Shown here piece by piece: positions 46,909 to 56,608 of a stretch of 64,000 nt of DNA (the first letter of the stretch is position 1; the number at the start of each line of letters is the position of its first letter). The DNA is from Rugosibacter aromaticivorans. GTDB taxonomy: Bacteria > Pseudomonadota > Gammaproteobacteria > Burkholderiales > Rhodocyclaceae. The translations under genes and the position numbers were made by a program. The stretch spans positions 434,001-498,000 of the forward strand of contig NZ_CP010554.1 in the NCBI RefSeq assembly GCF_000934545.1. Reading direction: 5' to 3'. Under the pieces are notes generated by a model that was given only the letters and a program-made list of their open reading frames with translations, did not search any database and was not told the origin of the DNA.

Positions 46909-48930
46909 TTAAGAGGGTGGCGGCACAAAAAAACGTGCGGGTTCTTTGCGAACGCGTTCCAGCAAAAGCGCCGCAAGCCCTTGACTGGCAGTGATGTCCG
47001 CTCCTCGCGCCTTGAGCGCCACCCATAAGGCAAAGGCGAAACTGACTGTGAGATTGGTGAAGCCAACCAGCGCGATACCTGCCAGCGTTTCGACGAGGGT
47101 GAATGGATCGATGTGAAAATTAAGCGCTGTGAGGGCGAAGGCAAAATTGGCGGAGGACAGGGTCACGTGCCGCACGTCCAGCGGCAAGCCGAGAAAGATG
47201 CCAAGGGGTGCCAGGCTTGCCAGCATGATCCCCAGCAAAAAGTTACCGGCGAGGCTGCCCAGGTTGCGGCCGATGTAGTCAGCGAAGCGGTCGGTGCGCT
47301 GCGGGCCGATCAGGCGGCGCAGCCAGCCAAGATGGGCGATCCGTTCCGGGATGCGATCGTAAGCGGCTTTGTTATCGAAAAATCCGGAGAGCAGCCCGGC
47401 AAGAAAGAGCAGGATGCCGGTCAGCGCCGCATGCGGGATGGCAAGGCTCGCGATGGGTGAAAGGTCGTGTAGTGTGTGTTGTGCTTTTTCCAGACCCATC
47501 GCCGGGTGGCCGGTGATCCACTGATAGACGAGAGCGATGGCAACAGCGGTCGGGATGGTCACCGCCACGTTGCCCGCAATGGCAGCGAACTGGCTGCGCA
47601 TCATGGCGACTACCAGGTCGGCGAGACGGTGCAAGTCACGCGTTTTGCCCTCCGACTTGTCGATGCTCTCGGCGATGGTGGCCGCCGTCATTGCCGGCTG
47701 CTTGGTGGCCAGCGTGAAATTCAGCACATGGATCAGCACGAAGCCTAGCGAATAGTTCAGGCTGTACATCACCAGCGACGTGAGCGGTGCCAGCACGAGC
47801 TTGCCCAGCAGCAGCTTGATCAGCGCCATGAAGCCGACGATGAAACCGCCACCCGCGGCCGAACGCCACATGGCAGCATACTCGGCGCGATCGGTCGTTA
47901 TATAGTGTTCGCCGGTTCGGTGAGCATTTTCGGTCACGCGTAGCGCGAGCAGGCCGGTGAGGCGGCTAAATGGTTCACGCAGGCTGTTGCGACGGTTTTC
48001 TCCCTGCACGAGATCATGCGTCAGCCGCACCCAGCGGTCGACCATGGCCCTGCGCGCATCAGGCTGGAAGCGCGCGCACAGTATGCCGGTAAGCTGCGTC
48101 AGCCTTTGCAGGCACTGTTCCGTACGCACCAGCAAGTAGGTGAGGCTTAGGCTGGTGCCCGCGCTGGCGGCGTTGCGCCGGGCACGAGTCATCACCTCGC
48201 GGCACTGATCGACCAGCACCATCATGTGTAGCTCGTCTTCGTGTTCAGTTGAGGGATCGGCATGGCGCGCCCGCCAGCCTTCGGTAAAGCGCAGCACTTC
48301 CGCGCCCAAGTGCACGAAAGGGGATTCGAATTCGATGATGCGCGGCTGTACCCGGGTCAGTTCGGGCTCCAGCCCCATCGCGCCGATGCGCATGGCCAGT
48401 ACCTGCATGGCCTCGAGCAGTTGCGCCTCGGTGTGCAATTGCCAGCGATCTTCATTGTTTGCGTCGCTTTCAGGGTCCGCAGTCTTGCTGAAAACAGCAT
48501 CCCACAAGGCGAGTTTGTCCTCAAACGGCCCCGTCGCCAGCCAGAGATGATCATCGCGATGATGGAACACCGCGTCGAAACAGTCCTTGAGTCGCGTGGC
48601 ATCAGGCACTGGGGGCAAGATCCGGCCCATGGCGCGGCGCCATAGCTCACTGAAAAATCCAGAGTTCGGCAGAATGCCCGCATCGGTGTAAAGGCTGACC
48701 TGCTGGGTTCCACGAAAAATCTGCTGCACGTGGCGCTGCAGCGTGGCACGATGCTTTTCATTGCCTGCTGCGATATCGCGTAACGTTGCGAATACGGACG
48801 CTGCGGCATCAGGATTCTGTGGATCGTGGGGCCGAATGGCATCAACCAGCGCAATGAAAAATCGCAATGCGCCCTCAGTGGTATCGGCATAGGGCCGTTC
48901 GAGAACGGTAGATGGATCTGATGGCGGCAT
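46909..48930 (-). CDS. COG4389 membrane protein (annotated 'site-specific recombinase Gcr')
   Basis: A 673-residue protein with a soluble helical N-terminal half and a C-terminal half bearing about six membrane helices (GGGFIVGFMALIKLLLGKLV, SLNYSLGFVLIHVLNF, ILLFLAGLLSGFFDNKAAYD, LSSANFAFALTALNFHIDPF). It matches the family called site-specific recombinase in COG4389. Nothing in the sequence resembles a tyrosine or serine recombinase, so the name is doubtful and a membrane role is more likely. It stands 118 bases before uvrD, same strand. Confidence 0.8.
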   Translation of the reverse strand: MPPSDPSTVLERPYADTTEGALRFFIALVDAIRPHDPQNPDAAASVFATLRDIAAGNEKHRATLQRHVQQIFRGTQQVSLYTDAGILPNSGFFSELWRRAMGRILPPVPDATRLKDCFDAVFHHRDDHLWLATGPFEDKLALWDAVFSKTADPESDANNEDRWQLHTEAQLLEAMQVLAMRIGAMGLEPELTRVQPRIIEFESPFVHLGAEVLRFTEGWRARHADPSTEHEDELHMMVLVDQCREVMTRARRNAASAGTSLSLTYLLVRTEQCLQRLTQLTGILCARFQPDARRAMVDRWVRLTHDLVQGENRRNSLREPFSRLTGLLALRVTENAHRTGEHYITTDRAEYAAMWRSAAGGGFIVGFMALIKLLLGKLVLAPLTSLVMYSLNYSLGFVLIHVLNFTLATKQPAMTAATIAESIDKSEGKTRDLHRLADLVVAMMRSQFAAIAGNVAVTIPTAVAIALVYQWITGHPAMGLEKAQHTLHDLSPIASLAIPHAALTGILLFLAGLLSGFFDNKAAYDRIPERIAHLGWLRRLIGPQRTDRFADYIGRNLGSLAGNFLLGIMLASLAPLGIFLGLPLDVRHVTLSSANFAFALTALNFHIDPFTLVETLAGIALVGFTNLTVSFAFALWVALKARGADITASQGLAALLLERVRKEPARFFVPPPS

Positions 48931-49351
48931 AAGTGAGTTTACGAGTGTCAGGCGGGGCTCGCGAGGGTTATCAGGCCCGAAGTTGCACGGGGGGATGCAG
49001 TTGTAGAAAGTATTCCCATACTACCAAGTCGCACTCAACGAGGTAGCGGCGGTTCAGAGAAGGACACGGAACCAAGGACACGGAACCTCGCGGGGAGTTC
49101 CACAAAGATGCTATCGGAAACGAAGCTAGCTAAAATCAGAAACGGCTAACACATCACAATTTTCATGAATGCCGCGTGATGAAGTCACGTAATGAAGTCA
49201 TTTTGTGGCCTTGTTGACCAGATAACGCTAAAGGGCATTTGCATAACGTTGCAATATACCGCGTGATGATTCAAAGCGCGTAAAAAATCCCGTATCAATA
49301 AGAAAAATTCTCAATACATAATTTTGGATACGTAGAAAGGCAGGTAATGGA
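48931..49351. other. Intergenic stretch without a gene
   Basis: About 420 bases between divergent genes. It contains a tandem of AAGGACACGGAACC-like units (49064-49087) and two ATGAAGTCA words near 49180-49198. I see no convincing ORF, RNA gene or terminator. It should hold the promoters of the COG4389 gene and of the SulP gene. Confidence 0.5.
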
Positions 49352-51070
49352 ATGAGCGCTTTTCGTAATCTGACCACCTGGTTCACCGCGCGCGCTATGT
49401 CACCGAAAAACACCTTGGGCGATGCGCTGGCAGGCATTGCGGTTGCCGGATTACTCATTCCGGAATCGATGGGTTATGCGAACATCGCTGGACTGCCCGC
49501 GCAATCAGGCTTATATGCCACCGCGATCGGCCTTTTTGTCTATGCGTTCAGTGGATCAAGCAAGCATTTGGTCGTATCTCCCACCTCATCATCTGCGGCG
49601 ACTCTAGCCGCCGCGACGCTGGCCCTCACCGTGTCGCGGCCTGAGAATTACACCACGCTGGCCATGGCGATTGTGCTTGTCTGCGGTGCGATGCTGTTAG
49701 TTGCCGGTTTTTTACGCCTCGGGTTTCTGTCGGAATTCATCTCCAAGCCGGTGTTAAATGGCTTTGTCTTTGGCATCGCGGTGAGCATCACCATTAAGCA
49801 AATTCCAAAGCTGATGGGCATTGAGTCGCCACATGGCAATGCACTGTGGTTGTTGCTTCATGTCCTAACGGAATTGCCTGCCGCCAATCCCTGGGCATCC
49901 GCTGTAGGTATCGCAGCTTTATTGATTTTGACTGGGCTAAAGCGTTTTGCTCCACGTATTCCCGGGGCGATCATTGTGCTGACGATGGGGATTATGGTCT
50001 ATCGATATTTGAACCTTGCGCAGCACGGCGTAGCCATCGTTGGCACGATACCAGCCGGACTGCCACAACCCCGTTTTTTTCTTGTTGCCTGGAATGAATG
50101 GGCGGCGGTGCTGCCAGCGGCTCTGGGAATGGCGCTTGTTGTGTATGCAGAATCTATCGGTTCAGCGCGTACGTTTGCTGCAAAACACGGGTATGCCATC
50201 GACTCAAGTCAGGAACTCAAGGCGCTCGGCCTGGCAAATCTGGGCAGTGCCTTTTTCCAAAGTATGCCCGTCGGTGGTGGTACTTCTGGTTCTGCGGCGA
50301 GTGAAAGTGCAGGCGCCCGTTCGCAAGTTTCATCAGTGTGTGCTTCGCTGATGGTGTTGATCACCCTGATTTGGCTGACGCCCTTGTTCCATGATCTGCC
50401 TGAGCCGGTCCTGGCTGCGATCGTGATCCATGCTGTAGCCCATCTTGCCAATATCGGCGAGCTACGGCGCTATGCCATGCTGAAAACCGGCGAATTGCCT
50501 CCGGCATTGACCGCTTTGACTGCTGTTCCTTTGTTTGGAATTTTGCCAGGGCTACTGTTATCCATGGGGCTGACGCTGGTCGTTTTGCTGCGCGATCTCA
50601 TCAATTCGCATGTGGTTGAGCTTGGCCGTATCCCCGGGACGCGTGACTTTGTTGATTGCAGCCGCCATCCCGAAGCGGAGAGGACGCCAGGCCTGATCTT
50701 GGTCAGGCTGGATAAACCTTTGTTTTTTGCGAGTGCCAACCGTGTTCACAGCGAATTAGGCAAGCTGTTGCCCGGAGACACATCAACGCACGTCACTAAA
50801 GCATTCGTCATCAGTATGGAACTGGCGCCTTCGCTCGACGTGACAAGCATCGACATGCTGCGGGAGTTTCGTAACGAGGCTGCGCATAGAGGCCTTACAT
50901 TATCATTTGCCCGGTTAAAAGATGAAGTGCTCGATGTGTTCGAGCGGAGCGGGTTCAAAGCAGAACTGGGTGACGGGCGAATTTTTTGGAGCGTTGATGA
51001 TGCGGTCGCAAAGTTTTCCAAGGACTCATCGACGCTTCAACCTGAAACAGAAAACGCACCGTTGTCATAA
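49352..51070 (+). CDS. SulP family anion transporter
   Basis: The 572-residue protein has the SulP signature near the N-terminus (DALAGIAVAGLLIPESMGYA, NIAGLPAQSGLYATAIGLFV), about 11-12 membrane helices, and a C-terminal STAS domain (about 440-560, MELAPSLDVTSIDMLREFRN). Members move sulfate, bicarbonate or dicarboxylates; the substrate is not determinable. Its 3' end overlaps the DUF2252 gene by 34 bases on the other strand. Confidence 0.92.
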   Translation: MSAFRNLTTWFTARAMSPKNTLGDALAGIAVAGLLIPESMGYANIAGLPAQSGLYATAIGLFVYAFSGSSKHLVVSPTSSSAATLAAATLALTVSRPENYTTLAMAIVLVCGAMLLVAGFLRLGFLSEFISKPVLNGFVFGIAVSITIKQIPKLMGIESPHGNALWLLLHVLTELPAANPWASAVGIAALLILTGLKRFAPRIPGAIIVLTMGIMVYRYLNLAQHGVAIVGTIPAGLPQPRFFLVAWNEWAAVLPAALGMALVVYAESIGSARTFAAKHGYAIDSSQELKALGLANLGSAFFQSMPVGGGTSGSAASESAGARSQVSSVCASLMVLITLIWLTPLFHDLPEPVLAAIVIHAVAHLANIGELRRYAMLKTGELPPALTALTAVPLFGILPGLLLSMGLTLVVLLRDLINSHVVELGRIPGTRDFVDCSRHPEAERTPGLILVRLDKPLFFASANRVHSELGKLLPGDTSTHVTKAFVISMELAPSLDVTSIDMLREFRNEAAHRGLTLSFARLKDEVLDVFERSGFKAELGDGRIFWSVDDAVAKFSKDSSTLQPETENAPLS

Positions 51071-52290
51071 GCCTGGCTAAAGGTTGCCCAGTCTTCCAGT
51101 ACTTGTTCACAGCAGCCTTCAGCTTGTGCCATCAGTTTCTGTTGCCACTTTTTCTTCTCGCCAAATGCAATAAAGTCATCCACCGTTGCTGCCCCCAGGC
51201 GGCCACTACTGCGCAAATGCCCCCACGCAACGAGCGCGCCCATATCCTGCACAAGCTGCTCAAGTTCAGGTGTTATTCGATGTTTGAAGCTCACGGACAC
51301 GCGATCTTCCGATGGTTGCAAACTGCGCAAGACATAAGCGTTTTTTCCCAATGTGACTGCGTTTAAAAAAGCCATCGGAATGGCTTGAGCGTGCCTTTGG
51401 ATGTCAACGATACGCTCGGCTTCGTGATGCCATACGGGTTGTTTTGGCGCAAGATCGCCAACCAGGCTTGAGGCAATTGATTGTTTGAGATCAAGCAGGT
51501 AATTTCCGTCGGGTGAGCCTTTGCCTTCGACCAAAATGATGTAGCGATCCAGGCCAAGACTCCCTATACCAGCGATGCGCCGCGCGATGTCCAGCACCTT
51601 GAAGAAATCTGGATTCGGCTGCGCTTCAGCAAAGTGGGCCATGAAGGTGCCTATCTGCACCCGTTGCTCCTCCGTGGACGGCAGTGCTTTCCTGCCATCC
51701 AGCCGTATGTGCCTAATTTTTCGCCGTTTTTCTGTCCGAGTATCCAGAAAGTCTGCCCGGCGTCGGTGACGTAAGCCATCAAGTAACTCTCGTACCATGC
51801 CCATGGCCGTATCGCGTTCAATCCAACGCGCTTTCCCTCCCGCCAAGGCTGCGGCATAAGCGTCAAGGAAATACTGGCCAAGTGTTTGACCTAATGTTTG
51901 GGTTGCATCCCCAGCCTGTTCATGTACTCCGACCATTAAACTCGTGATGAAACGGACAATGTCCAAAGTACAGGGTGCGAGCAGGGCTTCGTCAAAGTCA
52001 TTCAGGTCGAAATAGACTAATCGGTTATCTCCTTTATAGCTGCCAAAGTTCTCCAGATGAAGATCCCCGCAAATCCAAGCCAAGGGTGCGTCACGAAAAA
52101 CTCGCTCACGGGGTAACCGCTCGTAAAACAGGTGACATGTTCCGCGCAAAAAAGAGAAAGCATCTTTTCGCAGATGGGCGTACTTTATCGCGACACGTTC
52201 TAAGTCTCTGTCTGCGTTGTGGTCGTGTATTGACTGAATAATGTCTAGCACCGCCGGCCTCCTCGTTGATAGCGCCTCTGGTTTGCGCAA
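51037..52290 (-). CDS. DUF2252 family protein
   Basis: A 417-residue protein with the kinase-like motifs of DUF2252: YAHLRKDAFSFLRGTCHLFY, WICGDLHLENFGSYKG (resembling the HxDxxxxN catalytic loop), VYFDLNDFDEALLAP (DFD-like) and RDTAMGMVREL. The family looks like aminoglycoside-phosphotransferase-type kinases but has no assigned substrate. It converges on the SulP gene. Confidence 0.88.
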   Translation of the reverse strand: MRKPEALSTRRPAVLDIIQSIHDHNADRDLERVAIKYAHLRKDAFSFLRGTCHLFYERLPRERVFRDAPLAWICGDLHLENFGSYKGDNRLVYFDLNDFDEALLAPCTLDIVRFITSLMVGVHEQAGDATQTLGQTLGQYFLDAYAAALAGGKARWIERDTAMGMVRELLDGLRHRRRADFLDTRTEKRRKIRHIRLDGRKALPSTEEQRVQIGTFMAHFAEAQPNPDFFKVLDIARRIAGIGSLGLDRYIILVEGKGSPDGNYLLDLKQSIASSLVGDLAPKQPVWHHEAERIVDIQRHAQAIPMAFLNAVTLGKNAYVLRSLQPSEDRVSVSFKHRITPELEQLVQDMGALVAWGHLRSSGRLGAATVDDFIAFGEKKKWQQKLMAQAEGCCEQVLEDWATFSQAYDNGAFSVSG

Positions 52291-52361
52291 GATTTCGAAA
52301 GCCTGCTGGCAAAAAGCAAATGCAGACTGTACGAGAAACCAGGCATCAATGCAGCATCTCT

Positions 52362-52616
52362 CTATTTGACCACCGTCATCGGCAGGCTGGTGAGCTGAAT
52401 CACGGCCAGCGTGGTGGAACCGGGTGCTGTGCTTTCTGCATCGTCTCGATTTCTTCCGCCTTCATGAAGCGCTTGAATTTCCAGGTGTCGGCCGGTGGCG
52501 CTACTTTCGACAGCCATGCACGCGTGCGCCGAACGAATGACATGGCGCATGGCGCCTTCGGCATGAGCGGAACCATCGACAGCAAGGAGAATTTTAATGA
52601 GAGGGGTAGTCCTCAC
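52362..52616 (-). pseudogene. Universal stress protein remnant
   Basis: The frame starts MRTTPLIKILLAVDGSAHAE then GAMRHVI, the N-terminus of a UspA protein, and ends LAVIQLTSLPMTVVK, which matches the usual C-terminal strand. The middle 40 residues are unlike Usp, and the ATP-binding GxxGxxxxxxxGS is missing. At 84 residues it is about 60 short of the family. An internal deletion with frameshifts is the simplest reading. The gap to the antiporter gene shows no other gene. Confidence 0.65.
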
Positions 52617-52738
52617 AATGAGCGACGCTGTAGTTTATCCCGCAAGGTGGTACCAGCGTTCGTGCGTGCCGGAATGCTCCGGTAGAATGGGCGTCTGCTG
52701 TCTACCGGCGATATGTTGCCGGCCTTTCTCCTACACCC

Positions 52739-53968
52739 ATGCTCGATCTCCTCTCCCTTGTCGACGTCGATATTTCTTCGCTCTGGCTTGCGCTGGTTGC
52801 CCTGCTGTTGCTTTCCGGCTGGGTGGCGGGGGAGATGTGTGCCCGCCTGCGATTGCCGCGGGTCGTTGGTTACGCTCTGGCCGGCGGCCTGTTCGGCATT
52901 CTGGACAAATCGCTCCCCATGATCGATTTGCATGGGCCGGCGCGGTTGTTAGGCGAAATAGGTCTGGGCGTGTTGCTTTTCGATCTTGGCCGGCGAGTTG
53001 ATTTTTCCTGGCTCAGGCGCGACCCGACGCTGGCGCTGACCGCCGTGGCGGAGATGGGCGCGACCTTTGCCGCCTGCTTCGGTGTCTTGCGTTTGCTCGA
53101 TGTGGCGACCCCCTGGGCGGCCGTGGCTGCGGCGATTGCCATGTCCACCTCGCCGGGAACGGTGATTACCGTCGTCCGCGATGTGCGCGCCCAGGGGCAG
53201 GTGACCGAGCGTCTGTTGTGGCTGACGGCGGCAAATTCGACGCTGGCAGCGCTGGTGGCGACCCTGCTGGTGGGATGGTTTCATGCCGAGCAGGCAGCCA
53301 CGCCCTGGCATGTCGTGGTCTTGCACCCGCTGTATCTCGTCTTTGGCTCGCTGTTGTTGGCTGCCCTGGTAGCCTCGGCGCTGAAGATGGTGGCGATAAG
53401 CGTTGGAAGGCGCGAGGTTCGCCGCCTGGTGCTCAATTTTTCCGGTGTCCTGTTTACGCTCGCCGCTGCGCGTGGCATCGGCCTTTCAGTGCCCCTGAGC
53501 CTGCTTGCACTGGGCCTGATCACGCACCACCAGAACAGGCGTGATGAGCGCTCCAGCGAGGAATTTGGCGAAATGGCCCGACCGCTCATCGTGCTTTTCT
53601 TTGTTTTCTCCGGGACCAGTCTGGCGGGCGCCGACTGGCTCCATTACGGCTGGCCGGCGCTGGGTCTGGCGGCGGCGCGCTTGTTGGCAAAGTGGCTGGC
53701 GACCGGTCTCGTTGCACGTTCGTCGGGGCTGACTTTTCGCCACAGTTTTAGGCTCGGACTGGCTTTGGCACCGATGTCTGGATTGTCGCTGATGCTCGTC
53801 GCCGACATGAGTCGGCTGTACCCCGAATTCGGCAGCGCGATGGCCGGTATCATGATAGCGACCATCGCGCTGCTTGAGTTGCTGGGGCCGCTGGCGACGC
53901 ATTTTGCCTTGGTGCGGGCAGGCGAAGCGGCGCCGGATGGCGTGCGCTCAGAAGCATCTCATGGCTGA
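52739..53968 (+). CDS. CPA2-type cation:proton antiporter
   Basis: The 409-residue membrane protein has about 12 hydrophobic helices and the sodium/proton exchanger pattern (VVGYALAGGLFGILDKSLPM, LGEIGLGVLLFDLGRRVDFS, AAAIAMSTSPGTVITVVRDV). No RCK/TrkA-N nucleotide-binding domain follows. The ion may be Na+ or K+. Its end overlaps the YbdK-type gene by eight bases (ATGGCTGA), so the two are translated together. Confidence 0.88.
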   Translation: MLDLLSLVDVDISSLWLALVALLLLSGWVAGEMCARLRLPRVVGYALAGGLFGILDKSLPMIDLHGPARLLGEIGLGVLLFDLGRRVDFSWLRRDPTLALTAVAEMGATFAACFGVLRLLDVATPWAAVAAAIAMSTSPGTVITVVRDVRAQGQVTERLLWLTAANSTLAALVATLLVGWFHAEQAATPWHVVVLHPLYLVFGSLLLAALVASALKMVAISVGRREVRRLVLNFSGVLFTLAAARGIGLSVPLSLLALGLITHHQNRRDERSSEEFGEMARPLIVLFFVFSGTSLAGADWLHYGWPALGLAAARLLAKWLATGLVARSSGLTFRHSFRLGLALAPMSGLSLMLVADMSRLYPEFGSAMAGIMIATIALLELLGPLATHFALVRAGEAAPDGVRSEASHG

Positions 53969-55100
53969 ATCCAAATCGCTCGAATTTATGCCATCGCCGC
54001 AGCTCTCCTTTGGCATCGAACTGGAACTGCAGGTGGTGGATACCACCGATTACAACCTGACCCAGGGAGCCTCCTACCTGTTGCGTAAACTGCGCAAGAC
54101 GCCGGGTGACATCAAGCACGAAGTCACCGAGAGCATGCTGGAAATTGCTACCGGCATTCATACCCATCACGCAGCGGCGCTGACCGAGTTGCGCAGTTTG
54201 CGTGATGCTCTGGTGACGGCGGCCGACCAGTTGAACCTGGTGACCTGTGGCGGCGGCACGCATCCATTTCAGCGCTGGGACGAACGTCGCATCGTCGATA
54301 ACCCGCGGTATAAAAAGCTCTCCGAACTATATGGGTACCTGGCCAAGCAGTTCACCGTGTTTGGGCAGCATATCCACGTCGGCTGCCCGGGCGGCGACGA
54401 TGCGTTATACCTGCTCCATGCGCTGGCCGATTATGTTCCGCATTTCATTGCGCTGTCGGCTTCTTCCCCCTTTCAGCAGGGTGTGGATACGCACTTCGCC
54501 AGCTCACGGCTGCATGTGGTAAGCGCCTTTCCACTGTCCGGACATGCGCCCTGGTGTACGCAATGGCACGAATTCGAAAATTATTTTAGTCGCATGCAGC
54601 AGGCCGGGATCGTCGCCAGCATGAAGGATTTTTACTGGGATATCCGACCCAAGCCCGAGTTCGGCACCGTCGAGATTCGTGTCTGCGATACGCCACTGTC
54701 GCTGCGGATGGCAGCTGCGCTGGCTGCCTATGCCCAGGCATTGGCGCGCCGCTTGTTGCGCGAGCGTGTCATGCTGAACGCTAGCGAGCACTATATGGCC
54801 TATGCCAGCAACCGCTTCAATGCCTGCCGCTATGGCCTCGCCGCCGAATTAATTGACGTTGCCACGGGCGCGCGGCGGCCTCTGGCAGATGACGTGCTGG
54901 AGACGATCAACAGTTTGGTGGACGATGCCGCAGCGCTGGAATCACAAGCGGCGCTGGAGTGGCTGGCGCAGGGCGTTCGCGCCGGGCAGAATGGTGCGGC
55001 CTGGCAACGCCGGGAATTTGCCGCCCATGCCGATTTAGCCCGTCTGGTACGGCGGCAGGCGGGGCTGTGGCGGCAGGACGACGACGTTCCAGGGCTGTAA
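53961..55100 (+). CDS. YbdK-type carboxylate-amine ligase (GCS2)
   Basis: From the overlapping ATG at 53961 the protein has 379 residues. It matches the GCS2/YbdK family: LSFGIELELQVVDTTDYNLT, the EVTESMLEIATGIHTHHAAA segment, GGGTHPFQRWDERRI, QFTVFGQHIHVGCPGGDDAL and KPEFGTVEIRVCDTPLSLRM. YbdK has weak glutamate-cysteine ligase activity. It lies between two antiporter genes, 49 bases before the second, which may tie a gamma-glutamyl thiol to K+ transport (inference). Confidence 0.9.
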   Translation: MAESKSLEFMPSPQLSFGIELELQVVDTTDYNLTQGASYLLRKLRKTPGDIKHEVTESMLEIATGIHTHHAAALTELRSLRDALVTAADQLNLVTCGGGTHPFQRWDERRIVDNPRYKKLSELYGYLAKQFTVFGQHIHVGCPGGDDALYLLHALADYVPHFIALSASSPFQQGVDTHFASSRLHVVSAFPLSGHAPWCTQWHEFENYFSRMQQAGIVASMKDFYWDIRPKPEFGTVEIRVCDTPLSLRMAAALAAYAQALARRLLRERVMLNASEHYMAYASNRFNACRYGLAAELIDVATGARRPLADDVLETINSLVDDAAALESQAALEWLAQGVRAGQNGAAWQRREFAAHADLARLVRRQAGLWRQDDDVPGL

Positions 55101-55149
55101 TCTGTGCACTGTTTCGCAGCAGAAAGAAAGTTGAAAGCATGGAGAAAAG

Positions 55150-56544
55150 ATGATGCTGATGTTTATGATAATGCTGTTCCCGGCCAGCGCTTTTGCTGCC
55201 GGTGCGGCCGGTTCACCCGCCGGCGAAAATCTGTTGTGGCTGGCGCTGATCTTGATGAGTGCGCGGCTGTTCGCACCGCTCGCCCAGCGCATTGGCTTTC
55301 CCGCCGTGCTCGGCGAATTGTTGCTTGGTGTTGCATTGGGCAACATGCCGCTGCTGGGTATTACATTTTTCGCAATGATTGCGCACGACCCCCTCATTGC
55401 CTTCATCGCCGAACTCGGCGTGATCGTGCTGCTGCTGCAAATTGGTCTTGAAACGAAGCTCAAGGATCTGGTTGCCGTCGGCCCGCGTGCCCTTAGTGTG
55501 GGTGTCATTGGCATCGTCATGCCCTTCCTGCTCGGTGCCTGGGTGGTGGGGCCGTGGCTGCTGCCAGGGAAAGACATCAATGCGTATCTCTTTCTCGGTG
55601 CGACGCTTTCGGCGACCTCGGTGGGCATTACTGGCCGCGTCTTTCGCGATATGGGCAAGCTTGATTTACCGGCGGCGCGTATCGTGCTTGGTGCCGCGGT
55701 GATTGACGACGTGCTCGGCCTGGTCATTCTTGCCGTGGTCTCCAGCCTGGTTTCCATTGGCACGGTGAGTGCTGGTGCAGTCAGTCTCATTCTGGCCAAG
55801 GCTGTGCTGTTTCTTGGCGGCAGCATCGGGATTGGCCGCTTGATTGCGCCGTGGACCAGTCAATCATTGGCGCGGCTCGATGCCGGGCCGTCGATGCTGT
55901 TCGCCCAGGTGTTGTCCACTGCGCTGGCATTGTCGTGGCTGGCGCATGTCATGGGGCTGGCGCCCATCATCGGTGCGTTTGCTGCCGGGCTGTTGTTCGA
56001 GCCGGTGTTCCTGCACAGATTCGAGCGCCCGGCCATCGTGCGCGAGATCGAGCCGCTTTTGCCAATGGACTTGCCCGCTGGCGAGCCGGGGTTGGAGTCG
56101 GGGTTAGCTGGGCGCCTGCGGGCAATTCTGGCAACGCACACCGGCCATCAGCATGAACACCTGATTGAGCCGATCGGCTATTTCTTCGTGCCGGTGTTTT
56201 TTGTGCTGACTGGCATGCAGGTCGATTTGCAAACGCTGGCCGATCCCTCGGTGCTCGCCATTGGTCTCGGCGTCACGGCGGCGGCAGTCGTTGGCAAGCT
56301 GGTTGCGGGCCTTGCCGCCGGACGTGAAGCTGGCGCGTGGCTGGTGGGTTGGGGCATGGTGCCACGTGGCGAAGTTGGCCTCATCTTCGCCATGACTGGC
56401 CGTCAATTGGGCGTGATGAGCGAAGCAATGTTCTCCGTCATCGTCATCATGGTCATTCTTACCACGCTGATCACGCCACCGGTGTTGTCACATCTGCTAA
56501 AAAGTCGGCACCCCAAGGGTACTTCCCACGGAGCGCGTTCGTGA
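55150..56544 (+). CDS. KefB/NhaP-like cation:proton antiporter
   Basis: The 464-residue protein begins with a signal-like helix, then shows CPA2 motifs: AQRIGFPAVLGELLLGVALG, FIAELGVIVLLLQIGLETKL, TLSATSVGITGRVFRDMGKL, VLGAAVIDDVLGLVILAVVS and GWGMVPRGEVGLIFAMTGRQ. No C-terminal RCK domain is present, unlike KefB/KefC. The final residues SRHPKGTSHGARS and the stop codon come from a repeat (56498-56550), so the original C-terminus was probably replaced. Confidence 0.9.
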   Translation: MMLMFMIMLFPASAFAAGAAGSPAGENLLWLALILMSARLFAPLAQRIGFPAVLGELLLGVALGNMPLLGITFFAMIAHDPLIAFIAELGVIVLLLQIGLETKLKDLVAVGPRALSVGVIGIVMPFLLGAWVVGPWLLPGKDINAYLFLGATLSATSVGITGRVFRDMGKLDLPAARIVLGAAVIDDVLGLVILAVVSSLVSIGTVSAGAVSLILAKAVLFLGGSIGIGRLIAPWTSQSLARLDAGPSMLFAQVLSTALALSWLAHVMGLAPIIGAFAAGLLFEPVFLHRFERPAIVREIEPLLPMDLPAGEPGLESGLAGRLRAILATHTGHQHEHLIEPIGYFFVPVFFVLTGMQVDLQTLADPSVLAIGLGVTAAAVVGKLVAGLAAGREAGAWLVGWGMVPRGEVGLIFAMTGRQLGVMSEAMFSVIVIMVILTTLITPPVLSHLLKSRHPKGTSHGARS

Positions 56545-56550
56545 TACGGC
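56498..56550. repeat. Composite repeat: dispersed repeat split by a CCCCAAGGGT element
   Basis: AAAAAGTCGGC (56498-56508) and GTGATACGGC (56541-56550) are the two ends of the dispersed repeat in reverse orientation. Between them lies ACCCCAAGGGTACTTCCCAC then GGAGCGCGTTC, akin to the tolA copy at 12790-12821. It looks like one small element nested in another and it supplies the stop codon of the antiporter gene. Confidence 0.6.
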
Positions 56551-56608
56551 GGTGATGAGGCAGTCATGCGGCGTTCCGGCCCATGCGGCGGCTGCATAAA
56601 AGTCATCC

